The notes under the pieces were generated by a model. The model ran no database searches, was not told the origin of the DNA, and saw only the letters and a list, made by a program, of their open reading frames with translations. Made by a program: the position numbers and the translations under genes. A stretch of 33,670 bases of DNA from Gammaproteobacteria bacterium (GTDB lineage Bacteria > Pseudomonadota > Gammaproteobacteria > Chromatiales > Chromatiaceae): the NCBI GenBank assembly GCA_024227135.1, contig JAAELC010000402.1:1-33670 (forward strand), read 5' to 3'. Below are positions 1-6,190 of the stretch, piece after piece (the first letter of the stretch is position 1; each line of letters begins with the position of its first letter).

Positions 1-845
1 GCCCCAAACTGCATCTCCAGGCGCGTCAACTCCGCTGCTTTCTGCATATAGTAGAGCAGGCGCTCACCGAGGTCGCGCACCTCGTCGATGGCCTCGCGCG
101 TCTGCGAGACCTGGCCCAGCAAGCCCCCGCGCCCTGCAACCCTTTCCAGACGGGCGGCCCGCTGACCGGAAAAGGCACCAAAGCGTACATCCCAGAAGTA
201 GTGCTGGTCCGGGTGTGTATCATGCCACTGTTGAATCAGGGCCAGCATATCCTCCTGCTGCTGTGCGGCCAGCACATTGTCGGCAGTGGTCCAGATGTCT
301 TCTTCCAGTATGCGCACCGATTGCAACAGATCCTGTCCCTTCTGTTTGCCGATCACCTCCGGCACCCAATAATCCTCCACCTGCATGCGCGACAAGCTGG
401 CCAGCACCATCATGTCCAGAAGATTGGCCACGGGATCGGGTCCGACGGCAATGGCAACCGAGGCAACCCGGGAAGCAAGCTTCCAGCCCAAGCCGAGCCA
501 TCGTTCATCGGCGGTGTCTGTCGCCTCCAGCAGACGGTCGGCCACCAGGGTCATGCGCCCGCCATAACGGTCGGCGAAGCGCATGACATCCTCCTGCAGC
601 TCCGCATGGGCCATGCTTGCCGATGTGGCTTCGGCTTTCGCGCCGATTGGCACGACCTTTACCCCCGTTTGCTTTTCCGGGGTCGTTGCCCCAACGCAGC
701 CGGAGAGCCAGAAGCAGCTCAGCAAAATACACAGCGTGGTCCAGGTACCGCCCGATCCCAGGTGTACCTTGACCGCTGCGTCTTGTATCTCCCTGTCTCG
801 ATGGTTGAGATCATCAACCGGTCTGCTACATGTCGAGTATTTCAT
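1..845 (-). CDS. Putative lipoprotein, partial (runs off the left edge)
   Basis: An open frame without stops runs from an ATG at 845 to the window edge, giving about 281 visible residues and no stop codon. A hydrophobic stretch ending in the lipobox LSGC places the likely lipidated cysteine at residue 50 from this ATG, so the protein should sit in the outer or inner membrane facing the periplasm. The ATG follows a GGGGGT run and overlaps the end of the upstream lipoprotein gene by 20 bases, which suggests coupled translation. The stretch before the signal is unusually long (about 28 residues), so the real start may lie further in, for example a CTG at 761. The mature part is charged and mostly helical in composition, with a tail rich in Arg, Glu and Leu. 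I do not recognise the family and assign no function. That the frame is coding seems safe because it is long, has a lipobox and sits tightly against its neighbour. Confidence 0.7.
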   Translation of the reverse strand, partial: MKYSTCSRPVDDLNHRDREIQDAAVKVHLGSGGTWTTLCILLSCFWLSGCVGATTPEKQTGVKVVPIGAKAEATSASMAHAELQEDVMRFADRYGGRMTLVADRLLEATDTADERWLGLGWKLASRVASVAIAVGPDPVANLLDMMVLASLSRMQVEDYWVPEVIGKQKGQDLLQSVRILEEDIWTTADNVLAAQQQEDMLALIQQWHDTHPDQHYFWDVRFGAFSGQRAARLERVAGRGGLLGQVSQTREAIDEVRDLGERLLYYMQKAAELTRLEMQFG

Positions 846-1269
846 GGTTTACCCCCATTTCACCGGACAGCTGCTGCAAAAAAGAACGGACATAATCCCG
901 GGGTGGGAGGCGGCCGTCACCAGTATCGATCCAAATGTGCAGCAGGGTCTCCCGGTCGCCAAATTCGGTGGCCTCCGTAGTCAATAGATAGTCATCCTGT
1001 ACCACTTCTATCTGCAGACGATCAGGATCCCTGTTTATAACATTCAGTTCGGTTGACCTGTCCGCCAGACGCAGAATACCTGCGTATACCTCCCCGGGTG
1101 GGGCTGCCAGTGTTGCAGCCATTGCATCGCTGCCGGCCTGTTGTGCGTACATTTCCATTCCGGTATCCGCAATGTTTCCTACAACAGGTACTGTGGCTGA
1201 ACTGCACCCCAGCAAAATGAGTGTCGAGCAAATGCAAATGAGCAGCACTCTTGGCGTTGGCTTTTTCAT
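826..1269 (-). CDS. Putative lipoprotein, about 147 aa
   Basis: The chosen start gives a classical lipoprotein signal: MKKPTPRV, a hydrophobic core, then the lipobox LLGC with Ser-Ser after the cysteine at about residue 22. An earlier ATG at 1302 in the same frame would add 11 residues before the signal and is less likely. The mature domain of about 125 residues contains an alanine-rich segment and a charged alpha/beta-looking region (LQIEVVQDDYLLT and TLLHIWIDTGDG). It is reminiscent of small DUF-type periplasmic lipoproteins, but I cannot name a family. It overlaps the next lipoprotein gene (1-845) by 20 bases, so the two are probably one transcript and may act together in the envelope. Being a lipoprotein is well supported; the role is unknown. 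Confidence 0.75.
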   Translation of the reverse strand: MKKPTPRVLLICICSTLILLGCSSATVPVVGNIADTGMEMYAQQAGSDAMAATLAAPPGEVYAGILRLADRSTELNVINRDPDRLQIEVVQDDYLLTTEATEFGDRETLLHIWIDTGDGRLPPRDYVRSFLQQLSGEMGVNHEILDM

Positions 1270-1384
1270 AGGATTCGGCACCATGTATTTTTGGAGATCC
1301 AATCGCCCTTAAACAATGTCTGCATGTTGGATCCCGACTGGTAATAAGCCTCGATATCGCCAATCAGGATTCCTGACGTCAGGT

Positions 1385-1954
1385 TTACTGGATCCCGGGT
1401 GTTTCCAAGCTCCGCAGTACCAGTTCAACGACATAGCCTCCCCAGGCCAGTAATGCGCCCGCAACGTGGATCCGGAGACTCCGGGAGAATGCCAGCAGCA
1501 GGAACAGGATCAACAACAACCCGTTAACAAGGCTTAAAATGTTCAAGTTTTGATACCAGATATCGATGCCGATTATCCAGGCATCGTGCAAGGCCAGCAT
1601 GATGAAGAAACGCCTGGACAGTCCCAAGTAATGATCGTAGCGCTGACTGTTCTCTGACGCTTGCTCTGGTGAAGCGATGACGCCCGTTGCAAACAACAGC
1701 ACTATAGGTCCTGCGATGACATAGAGAAACTCGGCAAACCTCCATTGATCAATTTCGAGTATTGCAGTCGTTTCCCAGAAGAGATTGAGCAGTATAAACA
1801 GCATTAAAAGTATCCAGCTGAGCTGAATACGTTCCGGCGCAGGGCGGCGCAGCCCGCCTGCAATCTCCGCGCATGCCATCAGGATACTGCCGATGGCCAT
1901 GGCGAGTATGGTCACAAACATGATCGCGACCAGAAGTGTAGTTGGGTTCTCCAT
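1385..1954 (-). CDS. Integral membrane protein with about six helices, unknown function
   Basis: The product is 189 aa and strongly hydrophobic. Likely membrane helices lie near residues 6-28, 44-63, 73-93, 112-132, 134-155 and 160-180, with short charged loops between them (for example RRPAPERIQ at about 35 and PEQASENSQRYDHY at about 97). The start ATG at 1954 is preceded by a good ribosome site (AGGAGTAG on the coding strand). No catalytic or transport motif was recognised. It lies between the two lipoprotein genes and a TAXI-type binding-protein gene on the same strand. The gap of about 50 bases to the TAXI gene makes co-transcription possible. I leave the function open. Confidence 0.75.
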   Translation of the reverse strand: MENPTTLLVAIMFVTILAMAIGSILMACAEIAGGLRRPAPERIQLSWILLMLFILLNLFWETTAILEIDQWRFAEFLYVIAGPIVLLFATGVIASPEQASENSQRYDHYLGLSRRFFIMLALHDAWIIGIDIWYQNLNILSLVNGLLLILFLLLAFSRSLRIHVAGALLAWGGYVVELVLRSLETPGIQ

Positions 1955-2003
1955 GATCTACTCCTTCAGCTAGGCTGTGAACAGAACACCATACTCCCTG
2001 TTT

Positions 2004-3329
2004 TCATGAGGCAGAGCGCTTGTTTCTGAGCTTTTCCGATCGTTCGAACAGCAGTCTGAGATGTGCCCGCAGGGCGAAAAGTTCCCCCCCGAAGCGCGAT
2101 GGGACATGAGTGTCTCGAATCTCCTCTTCCACCTTATCGAGTTTCCTGTAGATTCTGTCCAGGTTTATTGCATCGGCGCTTTCATCCATCTCTTTCTCCA
2201 CTCTCTCCAGCACGCTGTACCAACGATACACCCTACGCTGGTTGACCCAGCGGTATGTTGGTCCGAGCGAGCGCAGCAACGGATAGAGCAGGGTCAGAAA
2301 GGGAAGAAGAAAAATCGATAGCCTGGTTGCTGCATGAGCGTAACGATAAGGCAGCCATCGGTAAAAAAAAGAAGGACCCCGCTCAAAATAGTCGAGCGCA
2401 CCGTCAGCCAGTGGAGCCTCTACTCCGTGCGCCGACGGGAACCGCTCCGGTTCGGCAAGCAATCCCCCCTGGTACAATTGCTCGCGAAGACTCGCGATCA
2501 GCAATGGGATAAGTGCGCTATGAACATCCGGTCTGGTTACGAGGCTTGCAGTCGTGGCGATCACGTCCATTTCATTTGGTGGGATTTCATCCTTAAGGTT
2601 GATAAGCCCTGCGGGTATCCGGATCCGCTGCAGGAAGCGGTAATGGCGCGAAAAGGCCTCGGCCAGGGAAAAGTTTGTCACCCTGAGATCAGTGTCGGTA
2701 AACTGCGATTCAACCCACGGAAGATCGAGCGATGTTGTGAAAATTCCGGAATCCACCCGCCCGTCCCAGAGCGCTTCCAACGCCTGCTCGTTTTCGATCT
2801 CCACGAACCGGGTTCCCGGTGGTATTCCGTCACGGACTCCCTGGTCTTCGAGGAGTTTGCGGGCGAGCAAGTTGCTGCCGCTTCCGGGCAGACCGATAGC
2901 GATACGTCCACCCTGTATATGGCCGGATTCCCAGTCGGCCCTTTCGACTATGAGCACCGGTTCATAAAAGACTGCAGCAATGGATACGAGCCGTGCAGCC
3001 TCAGCAGCGGTAATGTTTCCACTTTGAACCAGACCCACGTCGATCTCGCCTTCCAGAAGAAGGCGGATATTCTCCGCCGAACCAACGGTAGTAACGAGTT
3101 CCAGCTCGATACCTTGCTCCCTCACCTCCGCACGAAGAGCCTCTGCGAATCGGGCATAGTGGCCGCCAACTGGTCCAGTCCCAAGTCGAACGACATGCGG
3201 GAGAGAGGGCGGAAGAAACCACCAGGCCGCAACGGCTGCCAACAGGAAAACCAACAACGCAGCGCCGGAGATACGGAACCTTAATTTTCTGCTCCGCTGA
3301 TCACCAAAATCTGGTCTTGGTTTTTCCAC
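2004..3329 (-). CDS. TAXI-family TRAP-type solute-binding protein, membrane anchored
   Basis: The 441-aa product starts with a transmembrane segment (about residues 20-40). A TAXI-type periplasmic binding domain follows: VRLGTGPVGGHYARFAEAL is the typical beginning, with AENIRLLLEGEIDVGLVQSG and the GLPGSGSN motif after it. A second hydrophobic helix lies at about 337-355, followed by a basic, coiled-coil-like C-terminal tail of about 85 residues (EKEMDESADAINL, EEEIRDTH). Soluble TAXI receptors are usually about 320-340 aa and end before this point, so this is the longer, membrane-tethered variant. No TRAP membrane subunit (DctM/DctQ-like) is encoded next to it, so it may serve a distant transporter or act as a sensor. 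Family assignment is firm from sequence; ligand and partner are unknown. Confidence 0.85.
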   Translation of the reverse strand: MEKPRPDFGDQRSRKLRFRISGAALLVFLLAAVAAWWFLPPSLPHVVRLGTGPVGGHYARFAEALRAEVREQGIELELVTTVGSAENIRLLLEGEIDVGLVQSGNITAAEAARLVSIAAVFYEPVLIVERADWESGHIQGGRIAIGLPGSGSNLLARKLLEDQGVRDGIPPGTRFVEIENEQALEALWDGRVDSGIFTTSLDLPWVESQFTDTDLRVTNFSLAEAFSRHYRFLQRIRIPAGLINLKDEIPPNEMDVIATTASLVTRPDVHSALIPLLIASLREQLYQGGLLAEPERFPSAHGVEAPLADGALDYFERGPSFFYRWLPYRYAHAATRLSIFLLPFLTLLYPLLRSLGPTYRWVNQRRVYRWYSVLERVEKEMDESADAINLDRIYRKLDKVEEEIRDTHVPSRFGGELFALRAHLRLLFERSEKLRNKRSAS

Positions 3330-3620
3330 TTTGATAATCGAGACAGATTTTCTGGTATTGGTGGACGAAAGTCAGCTCAATTCTGGAAACCGACGTTGAA
3401 ACTCTCTGGAAGAATGCATAGTTGCGACCTGTTCTGTTGAAATGCTAGATCCTAGGAGCAAGTATAATTTTTATGTAGTAGTTGGTAAAACCGTTCTCGC
3501 GAGAACAAACTAACAACAATTGTTCTCTCTGTTCTTTCTCCGCCTCCACATAGGTGCGAGTTCTACTTTCCAGTTTTTCGGGTCTAAAAGTTTTTCAATC
3601 CAACCAGGTAGTTACTGAAT
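3330..3620. other. Intergenic stretch, relatively AT-rich, with an operator-like palindrome
   Basis: No open frame here looks coding. The stretch lies upstream of the TAXI gene and downstream of the frameshifted Tat-signal gene, both on the minus strand, so it should hold the TAXI promoter. It contains the 14-base palindrome described separately at 3493-3506 and further copies of its half-site nearby. Confidence 0.5.
3493..3506. promoter_or_regulatory. Perfect 14-bp palindrome GTTCTCGCGAGAAC, possible operator
   Basis: The sequence is self-complementary over its full length. The half-site GTTCTC occurs again at 3522-3527 and GTTCT at 3531-3535, all about 165-205 bases upstream of the TAXI gene start at 3329. 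Spacing and repetition suggest a repressor or activator site. No regulator can be assigned from sequence. Confidence 0.35.
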
Positions 3621-4009
3621 CTATTTGGGAAACAGGAACTGCCAGATGAACTGAAAGTTCCACTCCGATGACCCTACTGGCTGCACCACGTCACCGTTCT
3701 CAAGGGAGAGGGCGCGAAGATCTACAAGGACATCACCATCCCAGCGCTCCTGACTTGTCTTTTCGCTGGTGAGCAACGGAACGAATAGAAGTCGCATTTC
3801 GAGTTTGCGATGATGCTCCACAAGCGTCTTCCCGGACACCTTCTTCGAAACGGTCACCGTATGTTGACCAACCTCGGAACGCCGAAAAGTATCTGGTACC
3901 TGAAACGCCTGGTTGTTCCCGTATCAAGGGATAAGGCAAATAGCGGTGTGACCGGCAACAGCAATGTCGAGGCCGCAAGGTTTAAAAGAAAGCCTCGTCG
4001 ATTAATCAT
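3621..4009 (-). pseudogene. Small Tat-exported protein, reading frame broken by one apparent frameshift
   Basis: An ATG at 4009 preceded by a near-perfect ribosome site (AAGGAGGT, 4014-4023 region) opens with a twin-arginine signal: MINRRGFLLNLAAS, a hydrophobic stretch, then a likely cleavage near LFA. In this frame translation stops at 3854 after residues that no longer look protein-like. The frame one base back, entered at the C-run 3918-3920 (GGG on the coding strand), continues sensibly from NNQAFQVPDTFRRSEVGQHT to a stop at 3621. One extra G there would give a single protein of about 129 residues. It is either a real mutation or a homopolymer sequencing error. The mature part ends in WNFQFIWQFLFPK. 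I do not recognise the family. It lies downstream of a tandem repeat (4119-4157) shared with the next gene, which suggests common control. Confidence 0.6.
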
Positions 4010-4118
4010 ACAACCAAACCTCCTTGCTCTATGTTCGTTGGATTCGGGTGAATAAATGCCCTGGTGGATCATTCTTGTCAGGCATGTTCATCAACGTAGA
4101 GACAGTTGCAGTTATCGG

Positions 4119-4157
4119 CAAGTCAATTTCGGTCAGGAGCAGTGGCTATTCGGGTCA
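4119..4157. promoter_or_regulatory. Tandem repeat, probable AraC-family operator (copy 1)
   Basis: This 39-base block has the same layout as 4871-4909: two 17-base elements (caagtcaatttcggtca and agtggctattcgggtca) separated by 5 bases. Excluding the spacer, 31 of 34 positions match the other copy. The cores CGGTCA (4130) and CGGGTCA (4151) begin exactly 21 bases apart, two helical turns, as usual for AraC/XylS dimers. It lies about 110 bases upstream of the Tat-signal gene start (4009) and overlaps the stop codon of the thioredoxin-like gene. A weak third half-site may sit at 4109. Confidence 0.55.
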
Positions 4158-4742
4158 ATCAATAAAAAATCCTGACCCCGCTTCACCCGTCTGGTGAGAA
4201 AAGTTGTACTTGGCTATCAGCGACGGTGGATCTCTCTGAACTGCCGTAAAAAAGGAACTTCTCAGAGCTGCCAGAGTCATTGTTGCATTGTCTATACTTT
4301 CATCGAGTAGTTCGGTGTATGCATCCGGCTCGTTGTAACCGACAATGGGTGATGCCAGTGGCTCTCCCTTGTAATCCACGAACACTACAGTGGGCGTAGC
4401 ATAGATGTCATAACGCTTGACAAAAATCCTGGTACGTACGCGCTCACCATCGAAATCTACGATCTTTCCGCCCTGGTCGATTTTGAATTCCCTAACAAGC
4501 ACCTTGTTCGGCAGTTTTCCGCTTCTCACAAGTGGTACTAGAACCTGTTTTTTAAGACGTACACAGTAAGTGCAATCGTGGGTACTGAAAACGACCATGA
4601 GGGGAATACCGGCCTTTCTGGCAGCAGAAGCTTCGGTTTCCCAGTCGTCCGCAGAATCGACTTGATCTAAAGAACCAGCTGCAGCTATCTCTCCCAAAAC
4701 CAAAGCCAGGATGATAATTAATAATCGTGTATGCACATTCAC
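4155..4742 (-). CDS. Exported thioredoxin-fold protein with CxxC motif
   Basis: From a GTG at 4742 (another at 4736) the product is about 195 aa with a signal-like N terminus (NVHTRLLIIILALVLGEIAA). A thioredoxin-fold domain follows. The active site is CTYC in VVFSTHDCTYCVRLKK, and the cis-proline is in YATPTVVFVDYKG. It therefore probably works in the periplasm as a thiol reductase or oxidase, resembling SoxW/DsbE-like and Thioredoxin_2-type proteins. An upstream TTG at 4835 would add about 31 residues before the signal. The GTG start is preferred because it exposes the signal peptide and leaves room for a promoter and the tandem operator at 4861-4909. The C-terminal tail after about residue 160 is not thioredoxin-like. 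No clear ribosome site precedes any candidate start. The partner protein is unknown; the Tat-signal protein downstream, with the same upstream repeat, is a candidate. Confidence 0.75.
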   Translation of the reverse strand: MNVHTRLLIIILALVLGEIAAAGSLDQVDSADDWETEASAARKAGIPLMVVFSTHDCTYCVRLKKQVLVPLVRSGKLPNKVLVREFKIDQGGKIVDFDGERVRTRIFVKRYDIYATPTVVFVDYKGEPLASPIVGYNEPDAYTELLDESIDNATMTLAALRSSFFTAVQRDPPSLIAKYNFSHQTGEAGSGFFID

Positions 4743-4837
4743 AACGGGTGACTCAACTTTGTAGTTAATTCTGGCGTGAATCTGATTTGTCGATACACAC
4801 CACCAGGTATCCTGTATCGCACTCTCATCCGACAACG

Positions 4838-4867
4838 ATTAAGAATTGTAAAATCAGCGGCGGTCAA
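4838..4867 (-). promoter_or_regulatory. Possible sigma-70 promoter for the thioredoxin-like gene
   Basis: On the minus strand TTGACC (4867-4862) and CTTAAT (4843-4838) are spaced by 18 bases. The -35 element coincides with the third, most gene-proximal half-site of the 21-bp-phased array, as in activator sites that overlap the -35. The -10 matches the consensus at 4 of 6 positions. This is a weak call. Confidence 0.3.
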
Positions 4868-4909
4868 CGACAAGTCACTTTCGGTCAATTGAAGTGGCTT
4901 TGCGGGTCA
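4861..4909. promoter_or_regulatory. Three-part 21-bp-phased repeat, probable AraC-family operator (copy 2)
   Basis: The core CGGTCA or CGGGTCA begins at 4861, 4882 and 4903, exactly 21 bases apart. The last two belong to a 39-base block (4871-4909) that matches the block at 4119-4157. Extended half-sites read AGTCACTTTCGGTCA and AGTGGCTTTGCGGGTCA. The array lies upstream of the thioredoxin-like gene and just after the end of the AraC-type regulator gene (4945-6000), the obvious candidate binder. Direct repeats at two helical turns are the hallmark of this regulator family; the link to this regulator is inference. Confidence 0.6.
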
Positions 4910-4944
4910 GGAAATCTCACCTAGTGGTAGAGCCATTTGAACCT

Positions 4945-6000
4945 TTACGGCGCGAAGTTCTGTACCGAACTCCTGCACTGCAGCGGTGTTATACCGTGAT
5001 ACCGTTTAAATGCCCTGAAAAATGGCGCTGGCTGGGTGTAATCGAGCAAGTAGGTGATCTCCTGAATCGACAGGTGGGTTGCCTGCAGATAGTGCCTGGC
5101 GAGGGTCATGCGTAGGTCCAGTACCAGATGTTTGTAGTTGGTGCCGAGACGGTAGAGCCGCTTTCTCAGCTGGCCGGGTGAGAGGTGCAACAGTCTGGCA
5201 GCCTCTTCGAGCCTGAGCATACTGCTGCCGGGATGTTGCAGCAGTAACCTTTGTACTCTGGTGACGATATCCCCGGAATCGGTACCTGATTTCAGGATTC
5301 TCTTGCACATCTCAGTACAACTGTCGGCAACCAGCATATTGCTGGTTGTGATCCCACAATCCAGCCATGAGGCGGGGAACCAAAGCGCGGTTCGCTCTGC
5401 TTCGAATCGGCAACGACCACCGAATAACTCCAGGTAACTTGCCGCATGTGGCGGAGGCGGATAAGCAAAACACGCCTCGATTCGATCGGATCTTGCATCC
5501 TGGTTCAACAGTAGCTTGATCAGGGTCCAGCTGCCTCCAATGCAGTCCTCCGCAATATCCTGGTAATCTGAAAGATGGGCCAGTAAAGGAACCGGTCTTA
5601 TGACAGCCTTGTCGTTCTCGATCTCCAGGAGCTGTTGAAAACGATCCGTGGTCAGCTCCACGTAGCTGTTCATAACCAGCAATGCCTTTTCGAGGGTGCC
5701 GCTGCTGGCAACTGCGTAACCCAGAAGCCCAAGATCCAGAAGTTCCAGGTGCGTGACTGATTTAAGGATGATGTCAGGAATGGATGCCTGAATACTCTTG
5801 ATCACTCCAGTTAGCTGGTCCAGTCGCAGCTGCGAAACATTGGTCAGATTAGAGTGGGAAATGCCAGCTTGCTTCAAGGCCTTGATGAACAATCCCCGTC
5901 TATCGCTGCCGACCGACTGCTCAATCCTCCGCAACCAGTTGGCAACGATCCGGCTCTGTTCTTCATCCCGCGTTGGAATAGCGGCTGATTGGGTTTCCAT
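4945..6000 (-). CDS. AraC/XylS-family transcriptional regulator (OruR/ArgR-like)
   Basis: The product is about 351 aa from the ATG at 6000 (METQSAAIPTRDEE). A TTG at 6036 would add 12 residues and is less likely. Residues about 20-230 resemble the N-terminal arabinose-binding-like domain found in OruR, ArgR and related activators. The last about 100 residues form the double helix-turn-helix: LRLEEAARLLHLSPGQLRKR for the first, then SIQEITYLLDYTQPAPFFRAF with FKRYHGITPLQCR, the usual family ending. It should bind DNA as a dimer on tandem sites about 21 bases apart, and such sites lie on both sides of the gene (4861-4909, 6027-6054). It is divergent from the NAD-glutamate dehydrogenase gene. 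In Pseudomonas the AraC-type ArgR controls the catabolic NAD-glutamate dehydrogenase, so a comparable link is plausible here. The effector is unknown. Confidence 0.88.
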   Translation of the reverse strand: METQSAAIPTRDEEQSRIVANWLRRIEQSVGSDRRGLFIKALKQAGISHSNLTNVSQLRLDQLTGVIKSIQASIPDIILKSVTHLELLDLGLLGYAVASSGTLEKALLVMNSYVELTTDRFQQLLEIENDKAVIRPVPLLAHLSDYQDIAEDCIGGSWTLIKLLLNQDARSDRIEACFAYPPPPHAASYLELFGGRCRFEAERTALWFPASWLDCGITTSNMLVADSCTEMCKRILKSGTDSGDIVTRVQRLLLQHPGSSMLRLEEAARLLHLSPGQLRKRLYRLGTNYKHLVLDLRMTLARHYLQATHLSIQEITYLLDYTQPAPFFRAFKRYHGITPLQCRSSVQNFAP

Positions 6001-6026
6001 GGCATACCCGAGTGATCTGTTCCTGT

Positions 6027-6054
6027 AGGGACACAAGTGTAATCACAAGGGACA
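6027..6054. promoter_or_regulatory. Direct repeat AGGGACA x2 with 21-bp period, possible AraC-type operator
   Basis: AGGGACA occurs at 6027-6033 and 6048-6054, exactly 21 bases apart, in the divergent region between the AraC-type regulator and the glutamate dehydrogenase gene. Read on the minus strand the half-site is TGTCCCT, one base off the TGTCGC half-site known for Pseudomonas ArgR, which also has a 21-base period. It could serve autoregulation, dehydrogenase control or both. Confidence 0.5.
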
Positions 6055-6063
6055 GAAATATCA

Positions 6064-6092
6064 TTAAGAATTGCTGAGATGCACCCTACACT
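6064..6092 (+). promoter_or_regulatory. Weak sigma-70-like promoter upstream of the glutamate dehydrogenase gene
   Basis: TTAAGA (6064-6069) and TACACT (6087-6092) are separated by 17 bases, each matching its consensus at 4 of 6 positions. The AGGGACA pair ends 9 bases upstream of the -35, a position suited to an AraC-type activator. Confidence 0.25.
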
Positions 6093-6127
6093 AAGAGTGA
6101 TAAATAGCATACGGATACTCCACCTGC

Positions 6128-6143
6128 TGGCACGGATTTTTCA
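6128..6143 (+). promoter_or_regulatory. Sigma-54-like sequence with a defective -12 element
   Basis: TGGCACG-GATT-TTTCA matches the sigma-54 consensus TGGCACG-N4-TTGCA except that the critical GC of the -12 element reads TC. It lies 48 bases before the dehydrogenase ATG. It may be a decayed or weak promoter, or chance; no sigma-54 activator gene is seen in the window. Confidence 0.2.
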
Positions 6144-6190
6144 ACATCCCTGCGGCAGCCAACCGAATTTAACCGTCGCAAGGGTGCATT

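Noticed and set aside
201-980. Plus-strand open frame of about 259 codons at the left end
   Set aside because: It lies opposite the two lipoprotein genes, which have lipoboxes and overlap each other in a normal operon manner; the plus-strand product has no family features.
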